Of a DNA stretch of 45,408 nt, positions 33,222 to 42,549 are shown piece by piece. Source of the DNA: Thermoleophilia bacterium. GTDB lineage: Bacteria; Actinomycetota; Thermoleophilia; Gaiellales; Gaiellaceae. The translations under genes and the position numbers were made by a program. Each line of letters begins with the position of its first letter. Position 1 is the first letter of the stretch. The DNA is taken from assembly GCA_025923055.1 (NCBI GenBank), contig JAICGP010000002.1:1-45408 (forward strand), read 5' to 3'. The notes under the pieces were generated by a model. That model ran no database searches. It saw only the letters and a list, made by a program, of their open reading frames with translations, and was not told where the DNA came from.

Positions 33222-34958
33222 GTGCGTCGTGGCATCAGCATGCGCTGGTGGCTCTCGTTCGCGTTCGCGCTCATCGCCGCCGTGACCGCGGCCGCCGTCG
33301 CCCAGGTTTTCGCCCAGCGCTCGGAGACCGCGTTCCGGGAGCGTGCGGAGGCGCTCGCCGTGGGAAACGCCGTGGCCGCGGCCGACGGCGTCGCGCGCGC
33401 GTTCCGCGAGCGGGAGGGTAATCCCGGAGCGGCCGTCCGGGAGATCGCCGAGCAGCGGCGGCTCGCGCTCTTCGTGTTCGACGACGACGGCGAGCTTCTG
33501 ACGGCGGAGCGCTCGCGCGGGACGGCGCTCGTGGACGTGCCGGGCGGCGCGGAGGCGGTGGGGGTCGCGCTCGACGGGCAACGGCACGTCGAGCCGCACG
33601 ACGACGGCAGGCTCGTCGTCATCGGGCTCCCGCTTCCGAACGCGGGCGAGGCGCAGGCGGTGATCGCCCATGCCGTCCGCCCCGAGCTCACCGCGCAGGT
33701 GGCGATCGCGCGCGAGAAGATCGCCGAGGCCGCCGTGCTCGCCGTCATAATCGGGGCGGCGACCGGGCTGCTCGTCGCCATGCTCATCTCGGCGAGGCTC
33801 CGGCGGATCGCGAGCGCGGCCTCGGCCATCGAGGGCGGTCGCTTCGACCTGGCGCTCGAGCCGAGGTTCGGCGACGAGCTCGGCGCGCTCGCGGCGACCG
33901 TGGACCGCATGCGGGTGCGCCTGCGGGACTCGTTCGAGGCCCTGAGCGCGGAGCGTGACCGCCTGCACACCCTCCTCGCCCGCCTCCGAGAGGGGGTTCT
34001 CACCGTCGACCGGGAGCTCTCCGTCGACTACGCCAACCCGACCGCCGCCCGCTTCCTCGGGCTGCAGCCGCTGGACGGCCGCCCGCCGCTGCCCGAGCCC
34101 TGGCCCGGGTTCTCGCTGCGGGCCCTGGCCGCGAGCCTCTTCCGCGAGGACGCAACGGTGGTGGAGGCGCGGGTGTCCGTCGGCGACGACGTGACGCTCG
34201 CCGTCGTCGGCGTTCCCGCGGGCGCCGGTTCGCAGACGGCCATCCTCGTGCTCGCCGACGTCAGCGAGCGCGAGCGCCGCGAGCGGGCCGAGCGCGAGTT
34301 CGTTGCCAACGCGGCCCACGAGCTGCGCACGCCGCTCGCGGCGATCACGAGCGCGGTCGAGGTCCTCCAGAGCGGCGCGAAGGAGGAGCCGGAGGCGCGC
34401 GACCGCTTCCTGGGCGCGATCGAGCGCCAGTCCGCCCGTCTGGGGCGGCTCGCGCAGACGATGCTCACGCTGGCTCGCGCCCAGACGCGGCCGGGCGCGA
34501 CCTCGCCCGAGCGCATCGAGGTGCGGCCGCTCCTGGAGGAGATCGCCGCCTCGCTCGACGTGGCGCCAGGCGTCGAGCTCCGGGTCGACGCCGACGCAAG
34601 CCTCGAGGTGATCGCCGACCGGGACCTGCTCCAGCAGGCCCTCGCCAACCTCGCCGCGAATGCCGCGAAGCACACGGAGCACGGGTCGATCGAGCTCGCA
34701 GCGGCGCCGGCGCCGGGGGGCTTCGCCGCCGTCGAGGTCCGCGACACGGGCCCCGGGATGGCTCCCGCCGAGCAGCAGCGCGCGTTCGAGCGCTTCTACC
34801 GCGGCTCCGGCTCGGAGGGCGACGGGTTCGGGCTCGGCCTGGCGATCGTGCGCCAGGCGGTCCGGGCCCTCGGCGGGACGGTCGACCTCCACTCCGTCGA
34901 GGGCGTCGGCACGACCGTGCGGGTCGTGCTTCGCTCGACCGAGCGTGAGGTCGCGTGA
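33222..34958 (+). CDS. Sensor histidine kinase (TM, HAMP, PAS, HisKA, HATPase_c)
   Basis: REFVANAAHELRTPLAAITSAVEVLQ; NLAANAAKHTEHG; GDGFGLGLAIVRQAV. Confidence 0.93.
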   Translation: MRRGISMRWWLSFAFALIAAVTAAAVAQVFAQRSETAFRERAEALAVGNAVAAADGVARAFREREGNPGAAVREIAEQRRLALFVFDDDGELLTAERSRGTALVDVPGGAEAVGVALDGQRHVEPHDDGRLVVIGLPLPNAGEAQAVIAHAVRPELTAQVAIAREKIAEAAVLAVIIGAATGLLVAMLISARLRRIASAASAIEGGRFDLALEPRFGDELGALAATVDRMRVRLRDSFEALSAERDRLHTLLARLREGVLTVDRELSVDYANPTAARFLGLQPLDGRPPLPEPWPGFSLRALAASLFREDATVVEARVSVGDDVTLAVVGVPAGAGSQTAILVLADVSERERRERAEREFVANAAHELRTPLAAITSAVEVLQSGAKEEPEARDRFLGAIERQSARLGRLAQTMLTLARAQTRPGATSPERIEVRPLLEEIAASLDVAPGVELRVDADASLEVIADRDLLQQALANLAANAAKHTEHGSIELAAAPAPGGFAAVEVRDTGPGMAPAEQQRAFERFYRGSGSEGDGFGLGLAIVRQAVRALGGTVDLHSVEGVGTTVRVVLRSTEREVA

Positions 34959-35644
34959 GCGCCCGCATCCTCGTCGCGGACGACGAGCCCGACATCGTGG
35001 GCCCGCTCGAGTACGCCCTGCGCGGCGAGGGGTGGGAGGTAGCGGTCGTCGAGGACGGAGACGCGGCCCTGGCCCGGGCGCTCGCGGAGCCGTTCGACCT
35101 CGTCGTCCTCGACGTGATGCTGCCCGGTCTGTCGGGGATGGAGGTGTGCCGCCGCCTGCGGGAGCGGAGCGGTGTCCCCATCGTGATGCTGACGGCCCGC
35201 GACGCGGAGGTCGACCGCGTGCTCGGGCTCGAGCTCGGAGCGGACGACTACGTCACCAAGCCCTACTCCGTCGCCGAGCTCGTCTCCAGGGTGCGCGCCA
35301 TCCTGCGCCGGCGGGAGCTCGACCGTCGCGCCGGCTCGCAGGGCCTCCTCTCGGCGGGCGGCATCCGGCTCGACTTCGCCCGCCACCGCGTCGAGGTCGA
35401 CGGCCGAGCGGTGGAGCTGACCCCCTCGGAGTTCCGGATCCTCGCTCTGCTCGCCGCCGAGCCCCAGCGCGTCTTCACCCGCCGCCAGATCATGGAGCAC
35501 CTCTGGGAGAGCCCGTACGTCGGTGACGAGCGGGCCTGCGACGTGCACGTCTCGAACCTCCGGCGCAAGGTCGAGCGCGACCCCGCGAGGCCGGAGCGCA
35601 TCGTTACGGTGCGCGAGGTCGGCTACAAGCTCGTCGCCGTGTGA
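34955..35644 (+). CDS. OmpR/PhoB-family response regulator
   Basis: ARILVADDEPDIVGPLEYAL...LDVMLPGLSGMEVCRRLR...DDYVTKPYS; winged helix LTPSEFRILALLAAEPQRVFTRRQIMEHLW. Confidence 0.95.
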   Translation: MSARILVADDEPDIVGPLEYALRGEGWEVAVVEDGDAALARALAEPFDLVVLDVMLPGLSGMEVCRRLRERSGVPIVMLTARDAEVDRVLGLELGADDYVTKPYSVAELVSRVRAILRRRELDRRAGSQGLLSAGGIRLDFARHRVEVDGRAVELTPSEFRILALLAAEPQRVFTRRQIMEHLWESPYVGDERACDVHVSNLRRKVERDPARPERIVTVREVGYKLVAV

Positions 35645-35744
35645 AGGAATCTTCACGCGCTGCGAAGCGCGCGCTCACACGCCACGGGGGCACGCTCACG
35701 CGGGCCGGGTACCACTTCCTTTCGCGGCAAGGAGGGACACCACC

Positions 35745-36023
35745 GTGGGTCAAGAGACACGAGAGACACTGCTGATACTCGCCTCGACGCTTCCGTGGGT
35801 CGTCGTCGCGGTCGGCCTCGTCTGGTCGATCGTGACCGCAAGCCTCGACCGTGCCCGCGCCGACCGGACGGCTCGCGGTCCCCGCCGCGCCCGGCAGGTC
35901 GGGTGGGCGGCCGGAGACCAGCTCGAAGAGACGGTCGGCCCGGCCACGAGCCGGACGCGAACCTCCTCCGCGCGTCCGACGAACCGTCCCATGCCCGCAG
36001 ACGTCCGGAGCGCACGTGCCTGA
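35745..36023 (+). CDS. Hypothetical small membrane protein
   Basis: GTG start after GGAGGG; VGQETRETLLILASTLPWVVVAVGLVWSIVTASL. Confidence 0.5.
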   Translation: MGQETRETLLILASTLPWVVVAVGLVWSIVTASLDRARADRTARGPRRARQVGWAAGDQLEETVGPATSRTRTSSARPTNRPMPADVRSARA

Positions 36024-36291
36024 CAGACTCGACGCGCTAGGACGGTGTCACGGGTACCTGGCCGTGGCGAACGACGGGCCCGTGGGCACGGTCGAGACCC
36101 CGCTCTTCCCCCCCGACGTCGACGAGCCGGACTACATCGTCGTCCGGATCCAGCAGGGGCTCCGCTCGCGACTGCCCGTCGTCACGGCGGCGCTCGTCGA
36201 GCGGGTCGACCCCCTCCGCAGGCTCGTCTACCTGCGAGCCTCGGGTGCGGAGGTCGCGGGCCAGCCGGAGCACCTCCCGCTGGCGATCTGA
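36016..36291 (+). CDS. Hypothetical protein
   Basis: GTG start overlapping previous CDS; 91 aa with regular composition. Confidence 0.5.
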   Translation: MPDRLDALGRCHGYLAVANDGPVGTVETPLFPPDVDEPDYIVVRIQQGLRSRLPVVTAALVERVDPLRRLVYLRASGAEVAGQPEHLPLAI

Positions 36292-36351
36292 GGGCCGGGC
36301 GCCGGGGCGCGGAGCTTTGCGGCGACTCCGCGCTCCGGCGCCCAGGCCCTC
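36290..36351. terminator. Very long GC hairpin at the 3' end of the preceding CDS
   Basis: GAGGGCCGGGCGCCGGGGCGCGGAG pairs with CTCCGCGCTCCGGCGCCCAGGCCCTC with one bulge and one G-T. Confidence 0.7.
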
Positions 36352-36441
36352 ACCCGACTCACCGGAGGTGCGGGTAGCCCCACCCCGGACGGTGGTGCTT
36401 CCTGCCTGGAAGCCGGCCGCCTGATCGTCCATGCTTCCCGC

Positions 36442-37431
36442 ATGGCTACCCCTCCTGAGCACGAGCTGACGTTCTTCTTCACCGACATCGAGCGCTCCAC
36501 GGGCCTCGTCCGGAGCCTCGGCTCGGAGTACTGCGACGTCCTCGCCGCCTCGCGCGCCCTCCTGCGCTCGGCGGTCGCCGAGCACGGAGGCCGCGAGGTC
36601 GAGTGCCGGGCCGACGAGTTCTTCGCCGTCTTCACCGAGGCGCGCGCCGGCGTCGACGCAGCCCGCGAGGCCCAGAGGGCGCTCCGGGACGTCGCCTGGC
36701 CGGCCGGTGCGTCCGTCCACGTCCGCATGGGCGTGCACACGGGCACGGCTCTCGACGCGGGCGACGGGCTCGTCGGCCTCGAGGTGCATCGCGCCGCCCG
36801 GATCAGCGCGGCCGGCCACGGCGGCCAGGTGCTCCTCTCGAGGAGGACGGCGACCCTCGCCGACGCGGAGGTCCGCGATCTCGGCGTCTACGAGCTCGCC
36901 GGGCTTCCCGAGCCGGAGCAGCTCTTCCAGCTCGTCGCCGAGGGCCTGCCGTCCGAGTTCCCGCCCTTGCGGCGTGCCCGCCGCATCGACGACCTGCGGC
37001 TCCGCGTCGTCCTCGCCGACGACTCCGTGCTCGTCCGCGAAGGCATCGCTCGGCTGCTCGAGGAGGCGGACATGCACGTCGTCGCCCAGGCCGGGACGGG
37101 GGACGAGCTGCTCGAGCAGGTCGGGGCCACCCGGCCGGACGTCGCCGTGGTCGACATCCGCATGCCTCCCACGGGGAGCGACGAGGGCCTCCGTGCCGCG
37201 AAGACGATCCGGCGGCTCTTCCCGGAGATCGGCGTCCTCCTCCTCTCCCAGACGCTCGAGCCCGCGTACGCGCGTGAGTTGCTCGCGACTGGTGAGCAGC
37301 GCGTCGGCTACCTGCTCAAGGACCGGGTCGCCGACATGAACGAGTTCGCCCGCGCGCTCGTCCGCATCGCGGAGGGCGAGGTCGTGCTCGACGCCAAGAT
37401 CGAGAAGACAGTCCTCGCCGGCGCCCGCTAG
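36442..37431 (+). CDS. Class III nucleotidyl cyclase domain fused to C-terminal receiver domain
   Basis: LTFFFTDIERSTGLVRSLG, GLEVHRAARISAAGHGGQVLLS; then LRVVLADDSVLVREGIARLLEE...VDIRMPPTGSDEGL...LLKDR; no HTH. Confidence 0.88.
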   Translation: MATPPEHELTFFFTDIERSTGLVRSLGSEYCDVLAASRALLRSAVAEHGGREVECRADEFFAVFTEARAGVDAAREAQRALRDVAWPAGASVHVRMGVHTGTALDAGDGLVGLEVHRAARISAAGHGGQVLLSRRTATLADAEVRDLGVYELAGLPEPEQLFQLVAEGLPSEFPPLRRARRIDDLRLRVVLADDSVLVREGIARLLEEADMHVVAQAGTGDELLEQVGATRPDVAVVDIRMPPTGSDEGLRAAKTIRRLFPEIGVLLLSQTLEPAYARELLATGEQRVGYLLKDRVADMNEFARALVRIAEGEVVLDAKIEKTVLAGAR

Positions 37432-37910
37432 CCGGGCTCGCGCAGGGCCGTCGCCGCGCGCCGGCGCCACGCCTCGAGCGCGGCGATCTGGTCCTCGGCG
37501 CGCCTGACGAGCGCGGGGAGGTCGAAGTCGGCGAGCCGTGGGTCGGCCAGCTCGGCGAGTGCCGTCCAGAGCATTCGCTTGCCCGTGACACCGGCGACGA
37601 GCGTATCGAGCTCGACGAGGCGCGAAAGCGGCGAGTAGCGGAGGAGGCTGCCGTTCAGCTTCAGCCGGCCGGCCTTCTCGGCCGCCCAGGCGAGCCGGTT
37701 CTTCACGCGGGACGGCTCCACGCCGAGCGCGTCCATGGCTCGGAGCAGCATCCGCTGGTCCTCGGCCACGTCGCCGTGCAGGTCGGCGAGGAAGGTGCCG
37801 AGCTGGTTGCCGCTGTTCTCGCGCCGGGCGCGCGCGATCAGCTCGAGCGCCGCGACCGAGCCCGCCAGGTGATCCCGGAGGTAGACGCCGAGGAGAGAGG
37901 TGCCGCCCAT
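37428..37910 (-). CDS. Hypothetical alpha-helical protein
   Basis: 160 aa; LHGDVAEDQRMLLRAMDALGVEPSRVKNRLAWAAEKAGRLK. Confidence 0.7.
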   Translation of the reverse strand: MGGTSLLGVYLRDHLAGSVAALELIARARRENSGNQLGTFLADLHGDVAEDQRMLLRAMDALGVEPSRVKNRLAWAAEKAGRLKLNGSLLRYSPLSRLVELDTLVAGVTGKRMLWTALAELADPRLADFDLPALVRRAEDQIAALEAWRRRAATALREPG

Positions 37911-37953
37911 CCCACGGATCCTCTTTTCGCGGCCGGCCGATCGCCAAACGGCT

Positions 37954-38088
37954 TCAGCGCGCGGGCTGGAGCGCGCCGACGAGCCGGAGCAGCCGCTCGA
38001 GCGTCGCCGCGTCCAGCTCGCCCCGGTTGCGGGCGAGCGCGGCGAGCAGCGCGCGCTGGGCGCGGTTCGTGTCCTCGGAGCTCTTCAT
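37954..38088 (-). CDS. 44-aa small protein
   Basis: MKSSEDTNRAQRALLAALARNRGELDAATLERLLRLVGALQPAR; below track cutoff; between two minus-strand CDSs. Confidence 0.4.
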   Translation of the reverse strand: MKSSEDTNRAQRALLAALARNRGELDAATLERLLRLVGALQPAR

Positions 38089-38110
38089 GCGCCGTCGTTC
38101 GCGGCAGCCG

Positions 38111-38977
38111 TCACAGGTCCTTCCGCGCGAAGGCCGCGTACGCGCCGCCGCCGACGAGCGCGAGGTAGGCGAGCGTCCACGGCCACAGGAAGGGCCCGGC
38201 CGCCTGGGCGCCGCCGAACGGCCCGAGCTGGAGGGCGAATTCCGTGAAGCCGGTCGTGTCGGCGGTGATCGCTACGAGCCCGTCCTGGTAGAGCGCCTCG
38301 AAGGGAAGCACCCAGGAGGAGATCTCAGCGACCCGCGTCAGCGTGTCGGAGTCGAGCACCTCGCCGATCTGCCCGAGCAGCCCGGCGACGAGGCCGGCGC
38401 CGAAGACCATGAAGACCGCGATGCCGTTCGCTGTCGAGGAGAGGAAGACGGAGCCGAGGAGCGAGAGCGCGGCGATCACGCAGACGGCGCCGGCGAGCTG
38501 GAGCGCGGGCTCGGCGATCCGGTCGGGCCGCCACCCGCCCGCGGACCACGTGATCCAGAGGTTGGCGCCGAAGACGGCGAGGACGTAGACGGCACACACC
38601 GCGGCGGCGGCGGCGAAGCGCCCGAGGAGGAGCACGCCGCGGCCGACCGGCCGGACGACGAGCGGCTGCAGCAGCCCGCGCTCGGCGTCGCCCCGCACGA
38701 CGCCGAGCGTCAGGAACGCCGCCAGCACGGCCCCGAGAAAGAGCGTGCCGAACATCGAGAGCCCGAAGAGCGTCGCCCCCGTCAGCGTGCGCGTGTCGAT
38801 GCCCGCGAGGATCGCCTCGCGGGGCGGCTGCGCCTCGTCGACCGTGTCGAAGGCCTGGTTCGCCCCCAGCCAGTAGAGGCCGACGAACGCCGCCGTCAGG
38901 ACGAGCACGACGACGAAGACCCGGCGGCGCAGGCTCTCGCGGAGCGCGTAGCCGACGACGACGGGGACCGCTCTCAG
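38111..38977 (-). CDS. ABC-2-type transporter permease, possible CTG start
   Basis: RAVPVVVGYALRESLRRRVFVVVLVLTAAFVGLYWLG upstream of the track's start; multi-TM; in frame from CTG at 38977..38975. Confidence 0.75.
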   Translation of the reverse strand: MRAVPVVVGYALRESLRRRVFVVVLVLTAAFVGLYWLGANQAFDTVDEAQPPREAILAGIDTRTLTGATLFGLSMFGTLFLGAVLAAFLTLGVVRGDAERGLLQPLVVRPVGRGVLLLGRFAAAAAVCAVYVLAVFGANLWITWSAGGWRPDRIAEPALQLAGAVCVIAALSLLGSVFLSSTANGIAVFMVFGAGLVAGLLGQIGEVLDSDTLTRVAEISSWVLPFEALYQDGLVAITADTTGFTEFALQLGPFGGAQAAGPFLWPWTLAYLALVGGGAYAAFARKDL

Positions 38978-39816
38978 CCCGCGTCCTCCCCAACCGCCTC
39001 GAGGTAGATCTCCTCGAGCGTGGACTCGAGCACGCGGACGCCGTAGACGTGCTCGCCCGCCGCGACCAGGTCCGCGACGAGGCGGGGCGCGTCGGCCCGT
39101 CCGGCGCCCGTGAAGACGCGGGTGCCGCCGTCCACGTCGACCTCGACGCCGCGCGGGCGGGCGAGCTCGGAGGGGCGGCCTTCGGCGACGATCCGGCCTC
39201 GCGAGAGGATGGCGACGCGGTCGCAGACGAGCTCGATCTCGCTCAGCAGGTGCGAGTTGAGGAGGACCGCGATCCCCCGGCTCCGGAGCTCCTCGAGCAG
39301 GCGGCGGACCGTGCGGCGGCCGCCCGGGTCGAGGGCGCTCGTCGGCTCGTCGAGGAAGAGGAAGCGGGGGCTGCCGACGAGGGCCTGGGCGATGCCCAGC
39401 CGTTGCTGCATCCCCTTCGACATGTCCTCGACGCGGCGGGCGTGCGCGTCGGCGAGGCCCACGAGCTCGAGCAGCTCGCCGCGCTCACCCGGGCCGCCGC
39501 TCGAGCGGGCGAGGCGCTGGTGGAGGAGGAGCACCTCGTCGGCCGAGGACCAGCCGGGGAAGCGGAACAGCTCGGCGAGGTAGCCCATCGCCGCGCGCGC
39601 CTGCGCCGAGCCGGCCCGCGATCCGCAGACGGCGGCCTCGCCGGCGGTCGCGCGGACGAGCCCGCAGCCGATCTTGACGAGCGTCGACTTGCCGGCGCCG
39701 TTCGGGCCGAGCAGCCCGACGAGCTCGCCCTCCTCGACGTCGAGGTCGACGCCGTCGAGGGCCGTCACCGCTCCGTAGCGCTTCACCAGCCCACGTGCGG
39801 TGAAGGCGGCGCTCAC
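38974..39816 (-). CDS. ABC transporter ATP-binding protein
   Basis: Walker A GLLGPNGAGKSTLVK, MSKGMQQRLGIAQAL, FLFLDEPTSALDPGGR. Confidence 0.96.
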   Translation of the reverse strand: MSAAFTARGLVKRYGAVTALDGVDLDVEEGELVGLLGPNGAGKSTLVKIGCGLVRATAGEAAVCGSRAGSAQARAAMGYLAELFRFPGWSSADEVLLLHQRLARSSGGPGERGELLELVGLADAHARRVEDMSKGMQQRLGIAQALVGSPRFLFLDEPTSALDPGGRRTVRRLLEELRSRGIAVLLNSHLLSEIELVCDRVAILSRGRIVAEGRPSELARPRGVEVDVDGGTRVFTGAGRADAPRLVADLVAAGEHVYGVRVLESTLEEIYLEAVGEDAG

Positions 39817-39832
39817 AGGGCGAGTCTACGTT

Positions 39833-40594
39833 TCAGCTGTGCGGCTGGCGGCCGAGCCCCGCCTCCTCCTCCGCCAGGAAGCGGACGAAGAAGACGGCGA
39901 ACGCCGCGAAGAAGACAATGCCCTCGCTCACCGCCATGGCGATGCCCGCGAGCTGCTGGTCGGCGAGCGCGCCGAGGCCCCAGAGGCGCGGCGCCTCGAC
40001 GTAGAAGTCGTAGAGCGCCCTCGGCAGGAGCGCCAGCAGGAGCCCGAGCGGGCTCGCGAAGACGAAGGCGGCGAAGACGTACGCGGCCTTCGCGCCCGCC
40101 GTCAGGCCCCACGGCCGGTCCTGGAGCAGCGACCACCAGAGCAGCACGCCCGTGAGCACGTACGTCAGGTGCTCGAGGTGCAGGAGCGCGTGGTTCTCGA
40201 GCGCGGCGTCGTAGGCCGCCGGGACGTGCCAGGCCGCGTAGGCGGCGAGCCAGAGCGGCAGCGCGACCGCCGGGCGGGTCAGAAAGCGGACGAGCCCCGG
40301 CCGGGTGAGCTCGGCCGCGAGCCCAGGCGGCACGGCGGCCACGAGGAGGAGCGGGACCCACTCGGCGAGGGCGACGTTCTGGACGAGGTGCGCCCAGAGG
40401 TGGTAGTGGAGGGCGAGCGTGGCGAGCGGGGTAACCGAGACGGCGAAGAGGAGCAGGACGGCTCCGGCGAAGCACGCGAGCCGTCCGCGCGAGGGTGGGT
40501 GCCGCCGCGCCGCGAGGACGTAGGCGGCCACGAGGACGGCCACGGCCGCGAGCTCGACCCAGGCCGCCTGCCAGCTCCCCGGCGACGGCGCCAT
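39833..40594 (-). CDS. CtaG-like cytochrome c oxidase assembly membrane protein (caa3_CtaG family)
   Basis: HYHLWAHLVQNVALAEWVPLLL, AWHVPAAYDAALENHALLHLEHLTYVLTGVLLWW. Confidence 0.87.
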   Translation of the reverse strand: MAPSPGSWQAAWVELAAVAVLVAAYVLAARRHPPSRGRLACFAGAVLLLFAVSVTPLATLALHYHLWAHLVQNVALAEWVPLLLVAAVPPGLAAELTRPGLVRFLTRPAVALPLWLAAYAAWHVPAAYDAALENHALLHLEHLTYVLTGVLLWWSLLQDRPWGLTAGAKAAYVFAAFVFASPLGLLLALLPRALYDFYVEAPRLWGLGALADQQLAGIAMAVSEGIVFFAAFAVFFVRFLAEEEAGLGRQPHS

Positions 40595-40619
40595 GCGGCC
40601 AGCATAGGCCGCAACCCTC

Positions 40620-40994
40620 CTAGATCATCCAGGGATCGACGTAGGCCGGGTCACGCCGCTCGAGCCACGTGCGCACGTACACGCCGGCGGCGATCAGAGG
40701 CGCGCCGGGGAAGGCGGTCAGCAGCACGACGGCCGCCCAGAGCGCGGAGGGCAGCCCGCCCGCGACCGCCGCCACGACGACCGGGACCGCGGCCAGGTAA
40801 AGCGCCCGCCAGTCCGCCACCACGTAGCCGAGGCCGAAATGGACGACGGCCGGCAGGACGAGCAGCACGAACACCACCACGGCCGGCAGCGCGTGCTCGG
40901 TCCGTGCGAAGGCCACGATCCAGAGCGCCATGAAGACGCTGTAGCCGACGACGGCCGTTCTCGATTCGATCTCGTTGATCCGTTCGAGGGTCAC
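40620..40994 (-). CDS. Hypothetical membrane protein
   Basis: 124 aa; four hydrophobic segments. Confidence 0.65.
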   Translation of the reverse strand: MTLERINEIESRTAVVGYSVFMALWIVAFARTEHALPAVVVFVLLVLPAVVHFGLGYVVADWRALYLAAVPVVVAAVAGGLPSALWAAVVLLTAFPGAPLIAAGVYVRTWLERRDPAYVDPWMI

Positions 40995-41123
40995 GCGAGT
41001 CCCCTTGTTCCCGTAGGCGTGACCGCAGGCGCCTGTTGCAGTGCTTCACCCGGATCATGCGCGCCGGGAGGCCCGCCGTGCATCCCCCCTTCGGGGAACC
41101 GGCTATCGTTGGGCGGAAAGCCC

Positions 41124-41194
<71 letters not shown>

Positions 41195-41315
41195 TTCCTC
41201 ACGCAGGAAGCGAAGACACCGCCTGACGCCGCTGCGCCGTGACGGGCGTCGAAGCGCTTTCCTGCTGACGAGAGGCGCCTCCGTCTCCGTCCGCCGCCTC
41301 GGTCACGCTAGCCGC

Positions 41316-42413
41316 GTGGAGGAGCGCCTCGTCTACTTCCGCCCGCGCGCGATCCTGATCGTCCTCGGGATCATCCTCGCCGCGGCGGCGGCCCTCACGT
41401 TCCTCTACCTCGCGTGGCACGTCGTCACGTGGATCCTTATCTCGCTCTTCCTCGCGCTCGCGCTCAACCCGGCGGTCGAGTTCTTCGAGAAGCAGGGCCT
41501 CAGGCGGGGCATGGCGTCGTTCATCGTCTTCTTCATCGCCCTGATCGCCTTCGGAGCGCTCGGGACGTTGCTCATCCCGCCGCTCGTGACGCAGATCACG
41601 AATTTCATCGAGGCCGTGCCCGACCTGATCGACGACCTGATCGCCGGCCGCGGCTCGCTCGGCTTCCTCCAGGAGGACTACCAGCTCGTCGACCGCGTGC
41701 GTGAGGCGATCGAGGACCAGGGAGCCGGCGGCGTCCTCGGCCTGACGACCGCCGGGCTGGCGCTCGCGCGCGGCGTCATCTCGTTCGTGGTCGGCGTGGT
41801 CGCGATCGCCTTCCTCACCTTCTTCATGCTCCTCGAGGGGCCGCGGATGGTGAGGCGGTTCGCGGAGTTCCTCCCGGAGAACGTCCGGCCTCGCTGGGAG
41901 CGGGTGTCGCGCGACATCTACCGCACGGTCGGCGGCTACGTGACGGGCAACCTTCTCATCAGCCTCATCGCCGGTCTCGTGTCGGCGGGGGTCCTGTTCC
42001 TGCTGGGAAGCGACTACGCGGTCGCTCTCGCAGTGCTCGTCGCCGTGCTCGACCTCGTGCCGCTCGCCGGTGCGACGCTGGCCGCGGTGATCGTCTCCAC
42101 CGTCGGCTTCATCGAGCTCGGCTGGGCCCGTGGCGTCATCCTCATCGGCTTCTTCATCGTCTACCAGCAGCTCGAGAACCACATCCTCCAGCCCGTGATC
42201 TACGGCCGCACCGTCCAGCTCTCGCCGCTCACCGTGCTGGTCGCGGTCCTGATCGGGGCGGAGCTCGTCGGCATCCTCGGCGCGCTCGCGGCGATCCCGA
42301 CGGCCGGGATCATCCAGGCCCTCTTCCGCGAGCTGCTCGTCTGGCGGCGGGAAGCGCTCGTGCCGCCCGGGACGGACGTGATCCTGCCCGAGCACCCGGC
42401 GCAGGAGCCCTGA
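41316..42413 (+). CDS. AI-2E/PerM (UPF0118)-family transporter
   Basis: Multi-TM; LALALNPAVEFFEKQGLRRGMA; VLDLVPLAGATLAAVIV; YQQLENHILQPVIYGRTVQLSPLTVLVAVLIGAEL. Confidence 0.93.
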   Translation: MEERLVYFRPRAILIVLGIILAAAAALTFLYLAWHVVTWILISLFLALALNPAVEFFEKQGLRRGMASFIVFFIALIAFGALGTLLIPPLVTQITNFIEAVPDLIDDLIAGRGSLGFLQEDYQLVDRVREAIEDQGAGGVLGLTTAGLALARGVISFVVGVVAIAFLTFFMLLEGPRMVRRFAEFLPENVRPRWERVSRDIYRTVGGYVTGNLLISLIAGLVSAGVLFLLGSDYAVALAVLVAVLDLVPLAGATLAAVIVSTVGFIELGWARGVILIGFFIVYQQLENHILQPVIYGRTVQLSPLTVLVAVLIGAELVGILGALAAIPTAGIIQALFRELLVWRREALVPPGTDVILPEHPAQEP

Positions 42414-42549
42414 CGAGGCTTCCCGTCGGCTCCAGCCTCTCGCCGACGTGAACGGTCTTTCGCTCTCGCAGCTTCGCCCGCTCGTATTCGGGGCGCTCCT
42501 GGCGGGCGCCGACCGCTCCTCGTCCGAGAGCCGGTTCGTGCCGCCGGCC

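Noticed and set aside
32742-34892. 716-aa minus ORF
   Set aside because: Antisense shadow of the 33222-34958 histidine kinase
36037-37947. 636-aa minus ORF
   Set aside because: Antisense of the cyclase-receiver gene and alternative frame of 37428-37910; composition typical of GC-rich spurious ORFs
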